Assembly: GCA_009929525.1 (NCBI GenBank)
Contig: SAAH01000040.1
Location: 1-33,349, forward strand
Direction of reading: 5' to 3'
DNA: 33,349 bases
From: Clostridia bacterium
GTDB lineage: Bacteria > Bacillota > Clostridia > Lachnospirales > Lachnospiraceae
Position 1 is the first letter of the stretch, and every line of letters starts with the position of its first letter. Made by a program: the position numbers and the translations under genes. Of this stretch, positions 7,374 to 15,105 are shown one piece after another. The notes beneath the pieces are model-generated. The model did no database searches and was not told where the DNA came from. It was given only the letters and a program-made list of their open reading frames with translations.

Positions 7374-8279
7374 ATGAAAATAGACAGATTGATTGGGATT
7401 TTGTCCATACTGCTGCAAAGGGATACGGTGACGGCACCTTACCTGGCAGATCAGTTTGAGGTTTCCAGACGAACAATAAACCGGGATATTGAGGATTTGT
7501 GCAAAGCAGGAATCCCTATTGTGACAAAGCAGGGAGTAAACGGCGGTATTTCTATCATGGACAACTACAAGTTGGAACGAACTCTTCTTACCAATACAGA
7601 GATGCAGGATATTCTTGCAGGGCTTAGAAGCTTAGACAGTGTGAATGGAACAAATCGATATGGACAGCTAATGGAAAAACTGGCAGCAGGAACAGCAGAC
7701 TTCATGTCAGGCAATCAGTCGATACTCATTGATTTATCCTCTTGGTATAAAGAATCTCTTGCCCCTAAAATCGAGTTGATAAGAGATGCGATCGAGCACT
7801 GTAGGGAATTGCAGTTCACATATTATGCTCCACGTGGAGATAGCGAAAGGTGCATACAGCCATATTACCTTATCTTTCGGTGGTCAAGCTGGTATGTGTG
7901 GGGATGGTGTAAGGTAAGAGAAGATTTTCGGTTGTTTAAGTTGAATCGGTTAGATAATGTTCAACTGTCGGAAACAGTATTTGTAAAACAGTCTGTACCA
8001 CTGCCGGATTTAACAAATGAACACATATTTCCAGGAGGGATTCATGTAAAAGCTTTGTTTGATGCAGGGTGCAAATGGCGGTTAGTGGAAGAATTTGGTC
8101 CGCATTGCTTTGAAGAACAGAAAGATGAGACGTTACTTTTCCATGCAGATTATACAGATAAGGAAAATCTTATTGCATGGATTTTAACCTTTCGGGAGCA
8201 GGTCCAATTGCTGGAACCTGAAGAAATCAGAATCGAACTGCAGCAGATCATAGAAAAAATGAGAGAGAGGTATTCATAA
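7374..8279 (+). CDS. WYL-domain transcriptional regulator (YafY-like)
   Basis: This 301-residue DNA-binding regulator has an N-terminal DeoR/HTH_11 helix-turn-helix (TAPYLADQFEVSRRTINRDI, residues 19-38) and a wing that includes KQGVNGGI. The central WYL ligand-sensing domain reads LQFTYYAPRGDSERCIQPYYLIF followed by SSWYVWGWCKVREDFRLFKLNRL (about residues 150-200), and a WCX-type C-terminal extension follows. ATG 7374 follows AAAGGA by seven bases. Its stop overlaps the next start (TAATG), so the acetyltransferase is translationally coupled and is its likely target. The ligand is unknown. Confidence 0.92.
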   Translation: MKIDRLIGILSILLQRDTVTAPYLADQFEVSRRTINRDIEDLCKAGIPIVTKQGVNGGISIMDNYKLERTLLTNTEMQDILAGLRSLDSVNGTNRYGQLMEKLAAGTADFMSGNQSILIDLSSWYKESLAPKIELIRDAIEHCRELQFTYYAPRGDSERCIQPYYLIFRWSSWYVWGWCKVREDFRLFKLNRLDNVQLSETVFVKQSVPLPDLTNEHIFPGGIHVKALFDAGCKWRLVEEFGPHCFEEQKDETLLFHADYTDKENLIAWILTFREQVQLLEPEEIRIELQQIIEKMRERYS

Positions 8280-9043
8280 TGGAGTACATTCAGTTGACGG
8301 CGGACAATATTGAAAAAGAACATATCTGCTGTGCAATATCAAACAATAAAGACCCACAGGTAATTTCAAAAAAGGGATGGCTGCGAGACCGAATGAAAGA
8401 GGGACTCGTGTTTCTGAAAGCAGATATTCGAGGAAAATGCTTTATTGAGTATATCCCTGCCGAAAACGCATGGGTTCCCATAGAGGCAGATAACTATATG
8501 CATATCAACTGTTTCTGGGTATCTGGTTCGTGTAAAGGGCATGGATATGGGAATGACCTGCTAACGAAGTGTATTGATGATGCGAAACAGAAAGGAAAAG
8601 CAGGAATTACCGTGATTTCTTCAGCTAAGAAGAAACCATTTCTATCAGATCCTAAGTATCTTGCATATAAAGGTTTTAAGCTTGCAGATACTGCGGAGCC
8701 GTTTTATGAATTGTTGTATCTGCCTTTTTCATCACAGGCACAGCCCCCTAAGTGGAAAGCATGTGCAAAAGCACCTCAAAATGATATTAAGGGATTTTCC
8801 TTATATTATTCCAATGGTTGTCCATTTACTGCAAAGTATGTGCCGATACTGGAGCAGTACGCAGCGGAAAACGGCATAACACTCACAACAATTAAAATAG
8901 ACAGCAGAGAAAAAGCACAGAACGTGCCATTTGCATGGACAAATTTTGCATTGTTTTACAATGGAATCTATATTACAAATGAAATGCCAAATGAGAAAAA
9001 ATTTATTGGAATCATGGAACAAATAAAGGAAAATGAAAAATGA
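8279..9043 (+). CDS. GNAT acetyltransferase with C-terminal YoaP-like domain
   Basis: This 254-residue cytoplasmic protein has an N-terminal GNAT fold (about residues 1-150) with the acetyl-CoA loop GSCKGHGYGNDLL near residues 82-94 and a KGFKLADTAEPFYELLYLP end. The second domain (about residues 165-250), from GFSLYYSNGCPFTAKYVPIL to FALFYNGIYITNE, fits the thioredoxin-like YoaP domain found fused to GNATs in Firmicutes. The acceptor substrate is unknown. The start shares one base with the WYL stop (TAATG), and its TGA overlaps a 22-codon ORF by four bases. Clusters of WYL regulator, YoaP-like acetyltransferase and GyrI-like protein recur in Clostridia (general knowledge). Confidence 0.88.
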   Translation: MEYIQLTADNIEKEHICCAISNNKDPQVISKKGWLRDRMKEGLVFLKADIRGKCFIEYIPAENAWVPIEADNYMHINCFWVSGSCKGHGYGNDLLTKCIDDAKQKGKAGITVISSAKKKPFLSDPKYLAYKGFKLADTAEPFYELLYLPFSSQAQPPKWKACAKAPQNDIKGFSLYYSNGCPFTAKYVPILEQYAAENGITLTTIKIDSREKAQNVPFAWTNFALFYNGIYITNEMPNEKKFIGIMEQIKENEK

Positions 9044-9108
9044 GATCAGACGGATTTGGAGTAATGTATGAGGAACTTCCAGAGCCAAAAAGAAAGAAAC
9101 GGGGGTAA
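9040..9108 (+). CDS. 22-codon ORF between YoaP-like and GyrI-like genes
   Basis: ATG 9040 overlaps the previous stop as ATGA, and the ORF encodes 22 residues ending in EELPEPKRKKRG before TAA 9106. Its end falls four bases before the start of the GyrI-like gene, and its last codons contain the GGGGG ribosome site of that gene. It may be a real small protein, the eroded C-terminus of a larger one, or a coupling ORF. I do not recognise it. Confidence 0.4.
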   Translation: MRSDGFGVMYEELPEPKRKKRG

Positions 9109-9112
9109 TGGT

Positions 9113-9775
9113 ATGGCATTTGATTATAAAAAAGAATATAAGGAATTTTATCTGCCGCCGAAGAAACCGGGGATTGTGACCGTTCCTGCCATGAATTATA
9201 TTGCGGTTCGCGGCAAGGGTGATCCAAATGATGAGAATGGAGAATATAAGACTGGAATCGGATTGCTTTATGGAATCGCATTTACAATTAAGATGAGCTA
9301 TAAAGGAAGCCATAAGATTGATGGGTATTTTCAGTATGTAGTGCCGCCATTAGAAGGATTTTGGTGGCAAAATGGAATTGTTGGAATTGATTATAGTCAC
9401 AAGGAAGAATTTAACTTTATTTCTGTGATTCGTATTCCTGATTTTGTTACAAGAGAAGTGTTTGACTGGGCAGTAGGAGAAGCGACAAAAAAGAAGCAAA
9501 CTGATTTTTCAAAGGTCGAGTTTTTAAACTGCGATGAGGGAGAATGTGTGCAGTGTATGCACATTGGCTCCTATGACGATGAGCCGCAGACCATCCTTGC
9601 TATGCATGAGTATGCCTGGCAGCAGGGCTATGAACTTGATATTTCGGATACTCGCTATCACCATGAAATCTACTTGTCTGACCCGCGAAGATGCGAAGTG
9701 AATAAACTAAAAACGGTTATACGGCATCCGATTAAGAAAAAAATTGAAACAGGGATTATTTCCCCAAGATTTTAA
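9113..9775 (+). CDS. GyrI-like small-molecule-binding domain protein
   Basis: This 220-residue stand-alone GyrI-like (SOUL/BacT effector-binding-like) protein starts MAFDYKKEYKEFYLPPKKPG, followed by VPAMNYIAVRGKGDPN, the standard N-terminus of clostridial GyrI-like proteins. The VQCMHIGSYDDEPQTILAMH block near residue 155 is the conserved ligand-pocket region, and YHHEIYLSDPRRCEVNKLKT closes the domain. Such proteins bind or hydrolyse small toxic ligands, and the specificity here is unknown. I placed the start at ATG 9113 behind GGGGGT (9101-9106); an in-frame ATG at 9068 would add 15 atypical residues. It is followed at once by a strong terminator and is the last gene of the WYL transcription unit. 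Confidence 0.9.
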   Translation: MAFDYKKEYKEFYLPPKKPGIVTVPAMNYIAVRGKGDPNDENGEYKTGIGLLYGIAFTIKMSYKGSHKIDGYFQYVVPPLEGFWWQNGIVGIDYSHKEEFNFISVIRIPDFVTREVFDWAVGEATKKKQTDFSKVEFLNCDEGECVQCMHIGSYDDEPQTILAMHEYAWQQGYELDISDTRYHHEIYLSDPRRCEVNKLKTVIRHPIKKKIETGIISPRF

Positions 9776-9809
9776 AAGCAAAGGTGTGTACTTCTTCACC
9801 TTTGCTTTT
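9774..9809 (+). terminator. Terminator of the WYL-GyrI unit
   Basis: AAAAGCAAAGGTG (9774-9786) pairs perfectly with CACCTTTGCTTTT (9797-9809). The left arm overlaps the stop codon. The symmetric A/T ends allow use from both sides. Confidence 0.85.
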
Positions 9810-9836
9810 CTAATTCCGACATGAGGATTATATGAG

Positions 9837-9865
9837 TTGTCAGAGGTATGGAATCATGATAATAT
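9837..9865 (+). promoter_or_regulatory. Promoter of the holin-like toxin
   Basis: TTGTCA (9837-9842), a 17-base spacer and TAATAT (9860-9865) form a good sigma-A promoter about 65 bases before the toxin start. Confidence 0.6.
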
Positions 9866-9931
9866 ATCTTCATGGGACAATCGTGTTACAGGGTGGCTTG
9901 ACCTTCATTCTATAGAATGGGAGTGGTGCCT

Positions 9932-10021
9932 ATGAAAAATCATTTTGATTTTATGGATTTGATGACCTTTGGTCTTTTCCTTTTGGCATTGCTTACATTC
10001 GTTTTTACGTTTTGTAAGTAG
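9932..10021 (+). CDS. Holin-like type I toxin (TxpA/BsrG-like small membrane peptide)
   Basis: This 29-residue peptide begins MKNHFDFMDLMTFGLFLLAL and ends VFTFCK. Its single hydrophobic helix (residues 11-27) contains the FGLFLLALLTFV pattern of Firmicute 'putative holin-like toxin' peptides. The ribosome site context GGGAGTGGTGCCTATG is typical of this family. The gene is followed by a stable CCACCCT/AGGGTGG hairpin (10037-10069), and a convergent minus-strand promoter lies beyond it. This is the layout of txpA/ratA and bsrG/SR4, where an antisense RNA overlapping the toxin 3' end promotes decay of the mRNA. Expected location is the cell membrane. It resembles type I toxins of phage and skin-like elements and may be a remnant of one. 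Confidence 0.75.
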   Translation: MKNHFDFMDLMTFGLFLLALLTFVFTFCK

Positions 10022-10030
10022 CTATACATA

Positions 10031-10124
10031 GAAAAGCCACCCTCTTAACTTTGGCCGGTTGAAGGGTGGTATTTCTTTCGCATTTTAAATTGGTCAAACC
10101 ACTTTGGGCGGTTGTTCCTTTTAT
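10031..10124 (-). ncRNA. Antisense antitoxin RNA (RatA-like)
   Basis: From the minus-strand promoter at 10131-10159, a transcript of about 94 bases would run toward the toxin and end at the CCACCCT/AGGGTGG hairpin followed by TTTTC on the minus strand (10036-10031). It would overlap the 3' untranslated part of the toxin mRNA. The extents are predictions from promoter and terminator only. Confidence 0.55.
10035..10077. terminator. Shared terminator hairpin of toxin and antitoxin RNAs
   Basis: CCACCCT (10037-10043) pairs with AGGGTGG (10063-10069). T-rich tails follow on both strands (TATTTCTTT on plus, CTTTTC on minus). Confidence 0.7.
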
Positions 10125-10130
10125 GTTTAT

Positions 10131-10159
10131 AATATAACACGTTTGTTCAATGTGTTCAA
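10131..10159 (-). promoter_or_regulatory. Promoter of the antisense antitoxin RNA
   Basis: On the minus strand, TTGAAC (10159-10154), a 17-base spacer and TATATT (10136-10131) face the toxin gene. A second TTGAAC copy lies nine bases closer, at too short a distance. Confidence 0.6.
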
Positions 10160-10254
10160 TAGAAAGTTCAGGATTCAGTAATCATAACCAAGTTAACTGA
10201 CACATGCATTTTATCAGCTTGATGATGCAAAATATATGCCAATTACTGGGGAAA

Positions 10255-10397
10255 ATATGGTACAATACTGATAAGTATTGTACCGGCCGAATGGCCAAGG
10301 GTCGCCCACGCGACAGCATATGCACAGGGTGCATATGGTACAATACTGATAAGTATTGTACCGGCCGAATGGCCAAGGGTCGCCCACGCGACAGCAT
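10255..10397 (+). repeat. Perfect 65-bp tandem repeat built of hairpins
   Basis: Bases 10255-10319 and 10333-10397 are identical over 65 bases (period 78). Each copy contains three inverted repeats: GGTACAATACT/AGTATTGTACC around GATA (11-bp stem), GGCC-GAAT-GGCC, and GTCGC-CCAC-GCGAC. The 13-base joint makes a fourth: CATATGCAC-AGG-GTGCATATG (10317-10337). The second copy ends 38 bases before the c-di-GMP protein start. No T run follows, so it is not a simple terminator. It fits no riboswitch consensus I can recall, including c-di-GMP classes I and II. It could be an RNA leader, a protein-binding array or a palindromic repetitive element. Confidence 0.9.
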
Positions 10398-10435
10398 GGT
10401 AATTCGGATTTATTTGAAAAGGAGCTAGAAGGAGA

Positions 10436-13096
10436 ATGCTGATTAATGTAAGCTTGTTGATAGCAGGAACGATGGTTTTGATGTTGGGTCTTGAGTACAT
10501 TACAAAAGAACAGCATCAGAAAGTACTGAATACGTTTATAGCCATAATGGGCATATTTGCCTTCTTATGGTGCGGCGGCTACGCCATAATGGGATTTATG
10601 GAGGACTACGACGCAGCATTTTTTCTGCGGGAAGTGGGTCTGTTAGGTGTCATCGGATTTATGACAGCGGAAGCATTGTTTTTACTACATATAACAAAGG
10701 CATTTGGAAATAAAAGAGTTCTGGTATCGGTCACTTTATGTGTGGTATCTGTTCTGGATTTTCTTTTGTTTTCGAATCCACAGGTGCTGACCTTCACCAG
10801 AGTGGGCGAAAGGACTTGTTATTATGCTAATCCTAATTTTTCAAGGGGATTCCACTCGGCATATCTGGGGCTTTTGATCTTGTTTATGAGTATCGTTGGA
10901 TATATCTGGTATCGCCATGTATCCATGAAAAGGGAAAAAATCCTGATTTTACTTATGTATATAGTAAACACGATCATAATCTTAACTGCGATACCGGATA
11001 CGTTTCTTCCGCTTATGAATAAACCCTCGCTGCCGGCTTCGGCTTACGGCGGTGTCATCGCATATACGGTAATCTGCTATATGGCTGCAAAATACAATGC
11101 ATTCAGCTTGTCCATACAGAACCTCAGCAAGTATATCTATGAATATGTTACTTTTCCGATCATTGTATTTTCCTATAATAATGACGTGATATTTACAAAT
11201 GACTATGGAAAGGCATTTCTTGGCATAGATATCAATGAACATAAGAAATTGTGTGATATATTTGAGATATCAAAAGAAGACAGCGAAACGGTATTTAGCG
11301 AAATACGGGAGACGAAGGAAAATAAGGGTTACCGAATGATCGCTTTGAATTCCAGAAATATGTGCTCTCTTAATTTCACTTCCATAGAGGATCAGTATGG
11401 GGAAACCTATTGCACCATATGTTTTGTCAATGATATGTCCAGAGAGGCGAAAAAACTTGAAGAACTGGATCTGGCAAAAGAGCATTTGGAAGAAGAACTT
11501 ACCGTCAAATCAAAGCAGGTAGAACGTATCACCCTGCAGGCGATCACGGCAATTGCAAATACGATTGATGCAAAAGATGAATATACAAAGGGGCATTCCG
11601 TCAGGGTAGCTGATTACAGCGAACTTATAGCAGTGGAACTTGGATGGAAAGAGGCAGAGATACAGAATCTGAAATATATTGCCCTCTTACATGATATTGG
11701 TAAGATAGGAGTTCCGGATGCAGTACTGAATAAGCCGGGCAAATTGACAGAGGTTGAGTTTCAGCTGATCAAATCCCATACGACGATCGGCGGAGAGATA
11801 CTGAAAGACATCGCGATGGTAGAACATGTAGTGGATGGGGCTCGTTTCCATCATGAGAGATATGATGGGAATGGTTATCCGGATGGCCTGATAGGAAAAG
11901 ATATTCCTGTACAGGCGAGGATCATTGGCATAGCAGATGCCTACGATGCTATGAGCAGCAGCCGTGTATACAGGAGCAGACTTCCAGAAGAAAAAATCAG
12001 AGAACAGCTGCTTCAGGGGCGGGGAACTCAGTTTGATCCGATCATCCTGGACAAATTTGTGGCAATTTTGGATGCGGGCAAGGTACAGAGAAGAGAAAGC
12101 TTAGAAGCAGAAGAAATAACATTTGCAGAGGAAGGAAATATACTTCTTCAGCGTGTTATGAATGAGATAGATAATCAAAAACAGGTCAATGAAGAGAAAG
12201 ATTATCTGACACAGCTCATGACAAGAAAAGCAGGTGAAAAACGGATCATATCAGCTATGGCAGAGGGAGATGGCTGTCTGGCCCTGATCGATATGGATAA
12301 TCTGAAACATGTAAATGATATCTACGGTCATCTTTTTGGAGACTATGCACTTAAAACGGTGAGTAGTGTGCTGACAGAACATCGGGATGACAGCATCGTG
12401 GCAAGATACGGAGGAGATGAATTCCTCTATTACATACGAAGCTCTGATAAGAAGGAGATAGAAAGCATTATTGAAGGTATCATCTACTCCTTCCAGTGCA
12501 GGCGGGAGGATAACGAAGTGATAAATGCCACCTCGTTGTCTATCGGGTTGTGCGTGCATCACAAGGGAGAGGCCTATGAGACGATACTTCAAAATGCCGA
12601 TCGCGCATTATACTATGTAAAACAGACCGGAAAATGTGGATACTATTTCCATAGCCCGGCGATGCAGTTGGGAACGAATGAATCTTCTATTGATCTGAAA
12701 CGCCTGATAGAGGTCCTGAAAAAACAGGGCGGATATCAGGGAACCTTCAATGTGGAATATCGGGAATTTACCCAGATATGTGATTTTATATCGAAGCTTG
12801 CTAAGCGATATGAATATCCACTTCAACTGATCATGGTCACTGTGACAACGGAAGATGGGGCGGATCTTAATCTGGAGAAACAGGAGCATCTGATGGAGTG
12901 TATGCATAATGCGATCAAGGATTCGCTGAGAAGCGTGGATATCACAACAAGATTTTGCAGCATACAGTACCTTATTATCCTTGTGGATGCGAAACCAGTA
13001 AATGTTGATATGATCATTGACAGGATTTTCCGTAATTTTTATAAGATGTATGAAGAAAATGATGCGCAGATCAGTTATGATATTGAACAGTTTTAA
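10436..13096 (+). CDS. 7TM-PAS-HD-GYP-GGDEF cyclic-di-GMP signalling protein
   Basis: This 886-residue membrane protein probably both makes and degrades cyclic-di-GMP. The first 220 residues hold about seven hydrophobic helices (histidine-kinase-like 7TM sensor). A PAS-like region lies at about 235-340 and a helical linker at 340-365. The HD-GYP phosphodiesterase domain (about 365-550) has H419-D420 in LLHDIGKIG and GNGYPDG near 478-484. The GGDEF domain (about 580-740) has IDMDNLKHVNDIYGHLFGD and an intact GGDEF at 659-663. The upstream RDDS takes the place of an RxxD inhibitory site. The last 130 residues look like a second, degenerate GGDEF fold (SVDITTRFCSIQYLIIL). ATG 10436 follows GGAG at 10421; a second GGAG at 10431 is too close. 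It is flanked by the hairpin repeat and a strong terminator, so it is a single-gene unit. Confidence 0.9.
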   Translation: MLINVSLLIAGTMVLMLGLEYITKEQHQKVLNTFIAIMGIFAFLWCGGYAIMGFMEDYDAAFFLREVGLLGVIGFMTAEALFLLHITKAFGNKRVLVSVTLCVVSVLDFLLFSNPQVLTFTRVGERTCYYANPNFSRGFHSAYLGLLILFMSIVGYIWYRHVSMKREKILILLMYIVNTIIILTAIPDTFLPLMNKPSLPASAYGGVIAYTVICYMAAKYNAFSLSIQNLSKYIYEYVTFPIIVFSYNNDVIFTNDYGKAFLGIDINEHKKLCDIFEISKEDSETVFSEIRETKENKGYRMIALNSRNMCSLNFTSIEDQYGETYCTICFVNDMSREAKKLEELDLAKEHLEEELTVKSKQVERITLQAITAIANTIDAKDEYTKGHSVRVADYSELIAVELGWKEAEIQNLKYIALLHDIGKIGVPDAVLNKPGKLTEVEFQLIKSHTTIGGEILKDIAMVEHVVDGARFHHERYDGNGYPDGLIGKDIPVQARIIGIADAYDAMSSSRVYRSRLPEEKIREQLLQGRGTQFDPIILDKFVAILDAGKVQRRESLEAEEITFAEEGNILLQRVMNEIDNQKQVNEEKDYLTQLMTRKAGEKRIISAMAEGDGCLALIDMDNLKHVNDIYGHLFGDYALKTVSSVLTEHRDDSIVARYGGDEFLYYIRSSDKKEIESIIEGIIYSFQCRREDNEVINATSLSIGLCVHHKGEAYETILQNADRALYYVKQTGKCGYYFHSPAMQLGTNESSIDLKRLIEVLKKQGGYQGTFNVEYREFTQICDFISKLAKRYEYPLQLIMVTVTTEDGADLNLEKQEHLMECMHNAIKDSLRSVDITTRFCSIQYLIILVDAKPVNVDMIIDRIFRNFYKMYEENDAQISYDIEQF

Positions 13097-13099
13097 AGA

Positions 13100-13133
13100 A
13101 AAAAAGTGGCAGAAAAAAATCTGCCACTTTTTT
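13100..13133 (+). terminator. Terminator of the c-di-GMP gene
   Basis: AAAAAAGTGGCAGA pairs with TCTGCCACTTTTTT across a short A-rich loop, within a few bases of the stop codon. The next promoter begins two bases later. Confidence 0.9.
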
Positions 13134-13134
13134 C

Positions 13135-13163
13135 TTGACACAATTTGTATAATTGTATACAAT
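13135..13163 (+). promoter_or_regulatory. gntR-icd-gltA promoter with palindromic operator
   Basis: A consensus TTGACA (13135-13140) and TACAAT (13158-13163) are spaced by 17 bases. The -10 is the right half of a perfect 12-bp palindrome, ATTGTATACAAT (13152-13163). Its form and position suit a GntR/FCD operator, so the regulator downstream probably represses its own operon. The ligand is unknown; citrate or 2-oxoglutarate is a guess from context. Confidence 0.75.
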
Positions 13164-13215
13164 GATACAAAAATGATGAAAATATATCATCATCAAATAT
13201 ACTTAGGAGGCTGAA

Positions 13216-13872
13216 ATGGAGGAGCAAAAGGCATTATCCTTGCGCGGAAAAGTTTATCAGTCGATAAAAGAAAATATTTTGTCAGGAAAATATGGGAGTG
13301 GTGTGGAACTTCGGGAAAACACTCTGGCAGAAGAGTTGGGAGTCAGCCGTACACCTGTAAGAGAAGCTCTCAGACAGTTAGGACTTGAGGGTCTTGTGGA
13401 GATCATCCCCAATAAGGGCGCACATGTCGTCGGTATCACGGATAAAGATGTGAAAGACATTTATATGATCCGTTCCTATCTGGAAGGACTTTCGGCAAGA
13501 TGGGCAACAAAAAATATCAGCAATACCCAGCTCAATGAACTGGAAGAGATCATCCTTTTATCAGAATTCAACTTAAAAAAATCACAAAATGATCAGATGG
13601 TAAAACTGGATGGAAGATTTCATCATATCCTGTACCAGGCTTCCGATTCCAGGATGCTTGAGCATGTCATGTCGGATTTTCACCGGTATGTACAGCATGC
13701 CAGGGCAAGTTCCGTAGCGACAAAAGACCGGGCTGAAAAATCGGTGGAGGAGCACAAAGCGATACTTGAAGCGATCAAAGAAAAAGATGAAGATTTGGCT
13801 GAAAAACTGGCCAATGAACATATACTCAATGTCATGAAAAACCTGCATAAGCAGGGATATAAAGAATATTAG
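13216..13872 (+). CDS. GntR-family regulator, FCD (FadR-like) subfamily
   Basis: This 218-residue regulator has the GntR winged helix-turn-helix in the first 70 residues (VYQSIKENILSGKYGSG, then LAEELGVSRTPVREALRQL and VEIIPNKGAHV). The C-terminal FCD ligand domain (about residues 75-210) has the usual acidic/histidine metal positions: D in KLDGRFHHILY and H in VEEHKAILEAI. ATG 13216 follows AGGAGG (13204-13209). It is the first gene of an operon, with icd starting 12 bases after its stop. FCD regulators usually sense small carboxylic acids, which fits control of citrate synthase and isocitrate dehydrogenase (inference). Confidence 0.93.
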   Translation: MEEQKALSLRGKVYQSIKENILSGKYGSGVELRENTLAEELGVSRTPVREALRQLGLEGLVEIIPNKGAHVVGITDKDVKDIYMIRSYLEGLSARWATKNISNTQLNELEEIILLSEFNLKKSQNDQMVKLDGRFHHILYQASDSRMLEHVMSDFHRYVQHARASSVATKDRAEKSVEEHKAILEAIKEKDEDLAEKLANEHILNVMKNLHKQGYKEY

Positions 13873-13884
13873 GAGGACTACACG

Positions 13885-15081
13885 ATGAACAAGATTCAGA
13901 TGACAACACCACTGGTAGAGATGGACGGAGATGAGATGACCAGGATTCTCTGGAAGATGATCAAAGATGATTTGATCTGTCCATATGTAGACTTGAAGAC
14001 AGAATATTATGATCTGGGACTGGAACATAGAAATGAAACAAACGATCAGGTAACGATCGATTCTGCAAATGCTACCAAGAAGTATGGCGTTGCAGTAAAA
14101 TGTGCAACTATCACTCCAAATGCAGCTCGTATGAAAGAATACGATCTGAAGGAAATGTGGAAAAGCCCGAACGGAACGATCCGTGCGATCCTTGACGGAA
14201 CAGTATTTCGTGCTCCGATCGTAGTAAAAGGTGTGGATCCGGTAGTGAAAAACTGGAAAAAACCAATCACGATCGCAAGACATGCTTACGGCGATGTATA
14301 TAAGAATACAGAGATCAAAGTACCGGGAGCCGGAAAGGTTGAGCTTGTTTATACAGCTGAGGACGGAACTCAGACAAAAGAACTGGTATTTGACTTTAAG
14401 GGACCTGGTGTGGCACAGGGTATGCATAACATTGACAAATCCATTGAGAGTTTTGCCAGAAGTTGTTTTAATTACGCGCTGGATATCAAACAGGATCTGT
14501 GGTTTGCAACAAAAGATACCATTTCCAAAAAATATGATCATACGTTCAAAGATATCTTCCAGGAGATATATGATGCAGAATATGCAGATAAGTTCAAAGA
14601 GGCAGGAATCGTGTACTTCTATACGCTGATTGATGATGCGGTTGCCCGTGTTATGAAATCAGAAGGCGGATATATCTGGGCATGCAAAAACTATGACGGT
14701 GATGTAATGAGCGATATGATATCATCAGCATTTGGTTCTCTTGCCATGATGACCTCAGTGCTGGTATCACCGGACGGATATTACGAATATGAAGCAGCTC
14801 ACGGAACTGTACAGCGCCATTATTACAAACATCTTGCTGGAGAAGAAACCTCCACGAACTCCGTGGCAACTATATTTGCCTGGACCGGTGCACTCAGAAA
14901 ACGCGGTGAGATAGATGACAATAAAGAACTTATGGAATTTGCAGACAAACTTGAGTGTGCAACGATCAAGACCATCGAATCAGGGGAGATGACAAAAGAT
15001 CTGGCCCTTATCACTACCATAGAAAATCCAACCGTATTAAACAGCAAAGATTTTATAAAAGCAATTGCAAAGAACCTGTAA
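13885..15081 (+). CDS. icd: NADP-dependent isocitrate dehydrogenase
   Basis: This 398-residue cytoplasmic enzyme oxidatively decarboxylates isocitrate to 2-oxoglutarate. It is the homodimeric type close to eukaryotic NADP-IDH rather than the E. coli type: N-terminal [13 protein letters not shown], the substrate motif [10 protein letters not shown], the [12 protein letters not shown] strand, the metal-binding [12 protein letters not shown] and the cofactor-site [13 protein letters not shown]. Length is normal for the family. ATG 13885 follows AGGAGG. It sits between the gntR gene and citrate synthase, 24 bases from the latter. No aconitase gene is in the operon, although it is needed between the two enzymes. 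The likely role is 2-oxoglutarate supply for glutamate synthesis in an anaerobe with an incomplete cycle. Confidence 0.97.
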   Translation: MNKIQMTTPLVEMDGDEMTRILWKMIKDDLICPYVDLKTEYYDLGLEHRNETNDQVTIDSANATKKYGVAVKCATITPNAARMKEYDLKEMWKSPNGTIRAILDGTVFRAPIVVKGVDPVVKNWKKPITIARHAYGDVYKNTEIKVPGAGKVELVYTAEDGTQTKELVFDFKGPGVAQGMHNIDKSIESFARSCFNYALDIKQDLWFATKDTISKKYDHTFKDIFQEIYDAEYADKFKEAGIVYFYTLIDDAVARVMKSEGGYIWACKNYDGDVMSDMISSAFGSLAMMTSVLVSPDGYYEYEAAHGTVQRHYYKHLAGEETSTNSVATIFAWTGALRKRGEIDDNKELMEFADKLECATIKTIESGEMTKDLALITTIENPTVLNSKDFIKAIAKNL

Positions 15082-15105
15082 ATCCAGCCAGTGAGGAGGA
15101 AGTAA

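Noticed and set aside
10255-10397. CRISPR array
   Set aside because: There are only two copies, with 65-base repeats and a 13-base joint, and no cas genes nearby.
10182-10516. Several overlapping minus- and plus-strand ORFs over the tandem repeat
   Set aside because: They are open only because the DNA is repeated and palindromic; their products repeat the same residues and have no start signals.
12608-13162. 184-codon minus-strand ORF antisense to the c-di-GMP gene end
   Set aside because: It crosses the terminator and gntR promoter and is a composition shadow.
13582-14541. 319-codon minus-strand ORF antisense to gntR and icd
   Set aside because: It is a shadow of two strongly recognised plus-strand genes, with low-complexity Phe/Ile/His content and no ribosome site.
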